DNA of 64,000 nt from Engelhardtia mirabilis (GTDB lineage Bacteria; Planctomycetota; UBA1135; GCA-002686595): positions 6,200,001 through 6,264,000 of the forward strand of contig NZ_CP036287.1 of assembly GCF_007748095.1 (NCBI RefSeq), read 5' to 3'. Both the position numbers and the translations under genes were made by a program. Shown here one piece after another: positions 60,603 to 64,000 of this stretch. Position 1 is the first letter of the stretch, and each line of letters begins with the position of its first letter. Below the pieces are notes generated by a model. It did no database searches. It was not told the origin of the DNA and saw only the letters and a list, made by a program, of their open reading frames with translations.

Positions 60603-61090
60603 CGGGGCCGGTCGAAGGCGCGCTGAAGGCGAAGAGCCCGCTCCGGGCGCAGGTGAAGGCCGGCGTGCGAGCCATGCGACGGCGCGATCGCGGATCGATC
60701 GAGAAACCGGCTCGACCGATGATCGAAGACAGCCTCGACCTCGACTCGGCGACGGCGGCGTCGCGCGGGACCGCGCGGTCGTGGGACTACCTGCTCGGCG
60801 CTCGAGAGACCGGACGCCTGGTCGCGGTGGAGATCCACCCGGTCAAAGCCGGCAACGTCACGGAGATCCTCGAGAAGCGCCGCGCGAGCGAACGGCTCCT
60901 CGCGCGGGAGCTGCGTGCGAGCGAACGCGTCCATGCCTGGGTGTGGATCCCCTCCGGCCGCAGCGACTTCGGGCCGTTCGAGAGAGACCGCCTGCGGCTC
61001 GACCAAGAGGGCGTGCGCCTGGTGTCGAGGCCGGCCTCGGCCGCCCGGCTCGGGCTGAACGGCGTCGCCCCTCGACCCCGCCGTCGCTGA
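60599..61090 (+). CDS. Small putative effector coupled to the ATPase
   Basis: A 163-aa basic protein. It begins with a Lys/Arg-rich helix (ALKAKSPLRAQVKAGVRAMR), then DSLDLDSATAASRGTARSWD, then YLLGARETGRLVAVEIHPVK and VTEILEKRRASERLL. The D-x(n)-VEIxPxK arrangement could be a variant PD-(D/E)XK nuclease site, but the spacing is atypical, so this is only a suggestion. The 4-bp overlap with the ATPase gene shows that the two products are made together. It is convergent with the FG-GAP gene. Confidence 0.7.
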   Translation: MTGPVEGALKAKSPLRAQVKAGVRAMRRRDRGSIEKPARPMIEDSLDLDSATAASRGTARSWDYLLGARETGRLVAVEIHPVKAGNVTEILEKRRASERLLARELRASERVHAWVWIPSGRSDFGPFERDRLRLDQEGVRLVSRPASAARLGLNGVAPRPRRR

Positions 61091-61137
61091 TCGCCCGGCG
61101 CGGTTCGGCGCCCGTCGATCGCGCCGGCGACTCTCCG

Positions 61138-62769
61138 TCAGGGCCCCACCGCGAGCGCCAGCCCCTGACTCAGCGCGAACCCGAGCGCTGCCCCCGGATC
61201 CAGCACGGCCGCCTGCAGGGTCAGGTCGAATCCCCCGGGCACCACCGGAAAGCTGGTCGTGAGGGTCACCTCGCCCGAACCGGCGCCCGCGCCCCCCATC
61301 GGGAGCGCCCACGGCCCCGGCAGGATCGGGTCGAGGAGGATCGTGCAGCCGCCGGCAAGAGGCAGATCTCCGGCCCCGCCGCCGAAGACGACGAACGCGA
61401 CGCTCGGCGCCACGGCGTTCGACACCCCGAGCGTGAAGCGCGCACCGGAGGCGAGGCAGCCGTCCAACGTCAACGTCGGCACGAAGCCGCCCGTTCCGGC
61501 GCAGCCCGTGCCATAGCTCGCGACCGACCCGGGACAGGGGTCGAGCAGGTCGAAGACGTAGGCGGCGCCGGTGCCGGTCACCTGGACGGCCCGGTAGGCG
61601 CCCACGAGGAGTCGCTCGCCCGCAAGGGCGACGCGGTAGCCGAACTGGTCCCCGCCATTCGCGTCGGACGCCGTCAGCTTCTGGACCTCGTTCCACCCGG
61701 CGGCATCACGCTCGAACAGGTAGGTCGATCCGGCGTCGACGCCGCCGGCGTGGTCCTCGAGGCGCGCGCCGGCCGCCAGACGGTCGCCCTCGACCGCGAC
61801 GGCGACACCGAACTGGTCGTTGGAGCCCGCGTCCGTCGCGACCAGCTTCGCGGACTGGCTCCAGACGGACCCCGTCCGAGCGAAGACGTAGACCGACCCC
61901 GCTCCACCACCGCCGGCGTGGGAGTCGCGATAGGCCCCCGCGGCGATGGTGTCACCGTCGATCGCCACCGCTTCGCCGAGCTCGTCGAACGGCTCGCCAT
62001 CGTCCGCCACGAGCTTGGCGTCCTCGGCCCAACCGCCGGCCTCGCGCTGGAACACGTAGACCGCTCCGACACTGGACCCATCCGACGTGTCGGCGTATGG
62101 GACGCCGACGACCGCCGTGTCGCCGTCCAAGGCGAGTGTTCGCCCGAACTGCAGGAGGTCGTTCGAGTCCGACGCCGTGAGCTTGGCCGTCTCCACCCAG
62201 CTCGTGCCGCCGAACTCGAAGACGTAGACCGCCCCGGCGCGCTCGAAGCCGCTGTGGTCGTCCTCTTCAGCGCCCACGAGGATCGTGGCCCCGTCGACGG
62301 CGACCGACCACCCGAAGAGGTCGCCCGCCGCCCCGTCGGCCGCGACCAGCTTCGCCTCCTGAACCCAGCTCCCGCCCGTTCGGCGAAAGACATAGGCGGC
62401 TCCGACGTTGAGCGCCGCGCCCTGGTCAACGCGCGGCGCGCCGACGACCGCCACTTCGCCATCCAGGGCGACGTCGTAGGCGAAAGCGCCGCTGCTCGCT
62501 GCGTCCGATGCGAAGAGAGCCGCTTCCTCGATCCAGACACCGTCTTGCTCGACGAAGATGAACGCCCGGCCAGCGTTCGTCGACGAACCCACGCTGGCGC
62601 TCGAGTCGCCGATCAACGCGACCGGGCCGTCGAGCGCGAGGGCGCTGCCGAAGCCGCCTCCGGAAGCGGCTGTCGTGGGCAGCAGCTTGGCTACCTCGGT
62701 GGCGTAGATGGGATCGTCGGACGGGAGCGCGAGCAGCGCGAGGGGCAGCGCGGCGAAATGGGTCCACAT
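61138..62769 (-). CDS. Secreted integrin-like FG-GAP protein with the shared C-terminal domain
   Basis: A 543-aa exported protein. About seven repeats of 50-55 residues follow the scheme KLxAxD, then DxFGxxVAxDGDxxxVGA, then GSVYVFxRxGxxW, typical of FG-GAP/integrin-alpha-like beta-propellers. The last 120 residues are the shared terminal domain (YGTGCAGTGGFVPTLTLDGC to LDPGAALGFALSQGLALAVG). ATG 62769 begins the short signal-like helix (FAALPLALLALP); the in-frame start at 62904 would overlap the neighbouring gene and lacks a signal. It is unusual to find such a surface protein inside a defence island, and it may have been carried in with the rearrangement. Confidence 0.85.
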   Translation of the reverse strand: MWTHFAALPLALLALPSDDPIYATEVAKLLPTTAASGGGFGSALALDGPVALIGDSSASVGSSTNAGRAFIFVEQDGVWIEEAALFASDAASSGAFAYDVALDGEVAVVGAPRVDQGAALNVGAAYVFRRTGGSWVQEAKLVAADGAAGDLFGWSVAVDGATILVGAEEDDHSGFERAGAVYVFEFGGTSWVETAKLTASDSNDLLQFGRTLALDGDTAVVGVPYADTSDGSSVGAVYVFQREAGGWAEDAKLVADDGEPFDELGEAVAIDGDTIAAGAYRDSHAGGGGAGSVYVFARTGSVWSQSAKLVATDAGSNDQFGVAVAVEGDRLAAGARLEDHAGGVDAGSTYLFERDAAGWNEVQKLTASDANGGDQFGYRVALAGERLLVGAYRAVQVTGTGAAYVFDLLDPCPGSVASYGTGCAGTGGFVPTLTLDGCLASGARFTLGVSNAVAPSVAFVVFGGGAGDLPLAGGCTILLDPILPGPWALPMGGAGAGSGEVTLTTSFPVVPGGFDLTLQAAVLDPGAALGFALSQGLALAVGP

Positions 62770-62900
62770 GTTGGCGAGACTACCCACACGGACGGCCAGG
62801 ATGCGAGCCTGCGGGTCATGGGTCGAGGAGCGACTGCGCCCGGTCGTGATGGGCCCACTCGTCGAATCGAGAGAACTGGGCGAGCCCTGTCGTGGCCGAC

Positions 62901-64000
62901 TCATCCAGTGGCGACGTCGGGCAACATGGGGCGACCCCCGCAGCCGTGCCGATCGAGGTACTCGGTTGTCGCCAGCTCCGGCGCGAGCGCCACGTCTGGA
63001 GTGAGCAGGACGGACCCGTCAACCCGTTGGCCGGCCCATCGCAGCGAGTCCCGGTAGATGTGCGCGCTCGCCATCGCGTCCATCAGGCTTGCTCGCGCCG
63101 TGCGGTACTTGGCGTCGTAGACGCCGAACCGGAGATCGCGGCCGTCGGCCTCGTCGACGACCACGATGTCCGGGATCCGCGACTTCGAGATCGACCAGGG
63201 CCCCGCCTCGCACCCCGAAGGGAGGCTCGGGAACCTGGGCTGCAGGAGGATGGTGAGCCGGCGGCCATTGGCTTCGCCGCTCCAAGCGGCGTCGGCGTTC
63301 ACGTGCAGGTCGCGGGGCACGCTCCGGGTCCAGGCCAGCTCGGCGTGCTCGTCCCGTAGCTCCCGAGCCATCCGCACGAAGCACCATCGCTCGTACACCT
63401 CCCACGTCGGGCTCAGCCAGTGCCGCTCGGCGTTGCGCTCGCCGCCGATGCCGCGGCGCAGGGCGCGCCACCCACAGCTCCACGCCCGCGCGTAGGCCGG
63501 GTCGGCGTCGACGGCGACCAGGCCCGCCGACGTCACCTCGTGGCGGCGGACGGACGGAAACGGCTGGCGACGCAGGCGGCGGGTCAGCTCGCGCTCGACG
63601 CCGACGAGCACGCGCCGACGCTCGGGCCAGCGCTTGGCGAGGGCGCTGCGAGTCGCGCTCTCCTCGTCGTCGGCCAGCGCGAGGCGCTCCAGGACCCGCA
63701 GAAGCGACCGCGTCCGCGCCAGGGCCGCCGCGGCGAGGGCGGCGAGCGCGCGGTTGGCGGCGCTGTCCAGGCTCTCGGTGACGCGGGGGACGTCGAACCG
63801 CGGCTCGGCACCCGTCGGCGCCTCGAGGCCCGGGCGCAGCAGCGCCAGCGTCGCGGGGTTCCGTAGCGCCGTGCGCGCCGTCCCGCGATCCACGCGGCGC
63901 ACCCGGTGCGCCGGCCGGTCCTCGCGCTCGGCCACGAGGCGGGCGCGCGGGCGCCGTACCACCTCGTCGAGCGCGCGCAGGAACGCCGGCGCGTTGCGGC
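62901..64000 (-). CDS. DUF2357/PD-(D/E)XK nuclease, 5' end outside the window
   Basis: More than 366 residues are visible; the frame continues past 64000 (RNAPAFLRALDEVVRRPRAR), so the start is missing. The first part matches DUF2357 (RRVDRGTARTALRNPATLAL). The C-terminal part carries a PD-(D/E)XK nuclease core of the PDDEXK_7 type: PDIVVVDE and FGVYDAKYRTAR, in which the last D and K could be catalytic. Proteins of this type act like McrC next to a McrB-like AAA+ GTPase, which would be expected upstream, outside the window. A piece of this gene is duplicated at 58504. Confidence 0.85.
   Translation of the reverse strand, partial: RNAPAFLRALDEVVRRPRARLVAEREDRPAHRVRRVDRGTARTALRNPATLALLRPGLEAPTGAEPRFDVPRVTESLDSAANRALAALAAAALARTRSLLRVLERLALADDEESATRSALAKRWPERRRVLVGVERELTRRLRRQPFPSVRRHEVTSAGLVAVDADPAYARAWSCGWRALRRGIGGERNAERHWLSPTWEVYERWCFVRMARELRDEHAELAWTRSVPRDLHVNADAAWSGEANGRRLTILLQPRFPSLPSGCEAGPWSISKSRIPDIVVVDEADGRDLRFGVYDAKYRTARASLMDAMASAHIYRDSLRWAGQRVDGSVLLTPDVALAPELATTEYLDRHGCGGRPMLPDVATG

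Overview
The window is very G+C-rich, gene-dense bacterial chromosome, most probably from the Planctomycetota (the deep-branching marine Saltatorellus/Pla163-type lineages are a good fit). The reasons are many very large secreted proteins with FG-GAP, kelch-like or NxxGxxxF repeats, an ECF sigma factor coupled to a Ser/Thr kinase with TPRs, prenyltransferase-like alpha-toroid proteins, and frequent GTG starts. The species placement is inference from gene content only. No rRNA, CRISPR array, IS element or integrase was seen. There is one tRNA (Phe, GAA).

Layout. 1-9.6 kb: tail of an upstream gene, a large unrecognised secreted protein, a dGTPase-like HD hydrolase, a frameshifted remnant of a secreted protein, and two secreted or anchored repeat proteins. 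9.7-16.8 kb: rnc-mfd (overlapping), then a sigma factor/kinase pair on the other strand. 16.8-23.3 kb: divergent FG-GAP protein and metzincin protease genes, then a SurA/parvulin-like chaperone. 23.8-28.4 kb: three alpha-toroid paralogues, two carrying a TonB-like N-terminal anchor. 28.5-33.5 kb: housekeeping genes (rpsT, def, ribF, tRNA-Phe, a GBBH-N/DUF971 protein). 33.7-47.4 kb: porin, DUF6624 lipoprotein, DUF255 thioredoxin-like protein, SDR, a huge propeller-like secreted protein, a QueD-like enzyme and a ferredoxin either side of a perfect 67-bp inverted repeat, EF-hand protein, S41 protease-tsaD, and a Ca/Na antiporter. 47.5-64 kb: an anti-phage or mobile-DNA defence island.

The island starts with a tight four-gene operon: SNF2-type helicase, DUF6602 nuclease-like protein, a 1798-aa Eco57I-like adenine methyltransferase, and an OLD-family ATPase/TOPRIM nuclease. 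It continues with a 140-bp fragment duplicated from the DUF2357/PD-(D/E)XK gene at the window edge, two small genes, an ATPase plus small-effector pair, a secreted FG-GAP protein on the opposite strand, and the DUF2357 gene itself, which runs off the window. The helicase plus methyltransferase recalls class 1 DISARM (DrmD and DrmMI), but drmA, drmB and drmC are absent here, so the set looks like a different system.

Three window-wide patterns stand out. First, a terminal beta-rich domain of about 110-130 residues ends (or in one case begins) six different secreted proteins, one of them now broken. Second, a TAnnnT box sits 6-17 nt in front of many start codons, which implies leaderless or nearly leaderless mRNAs. 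Third, long perfect hairpins lie at gene ends and between divergent genes.
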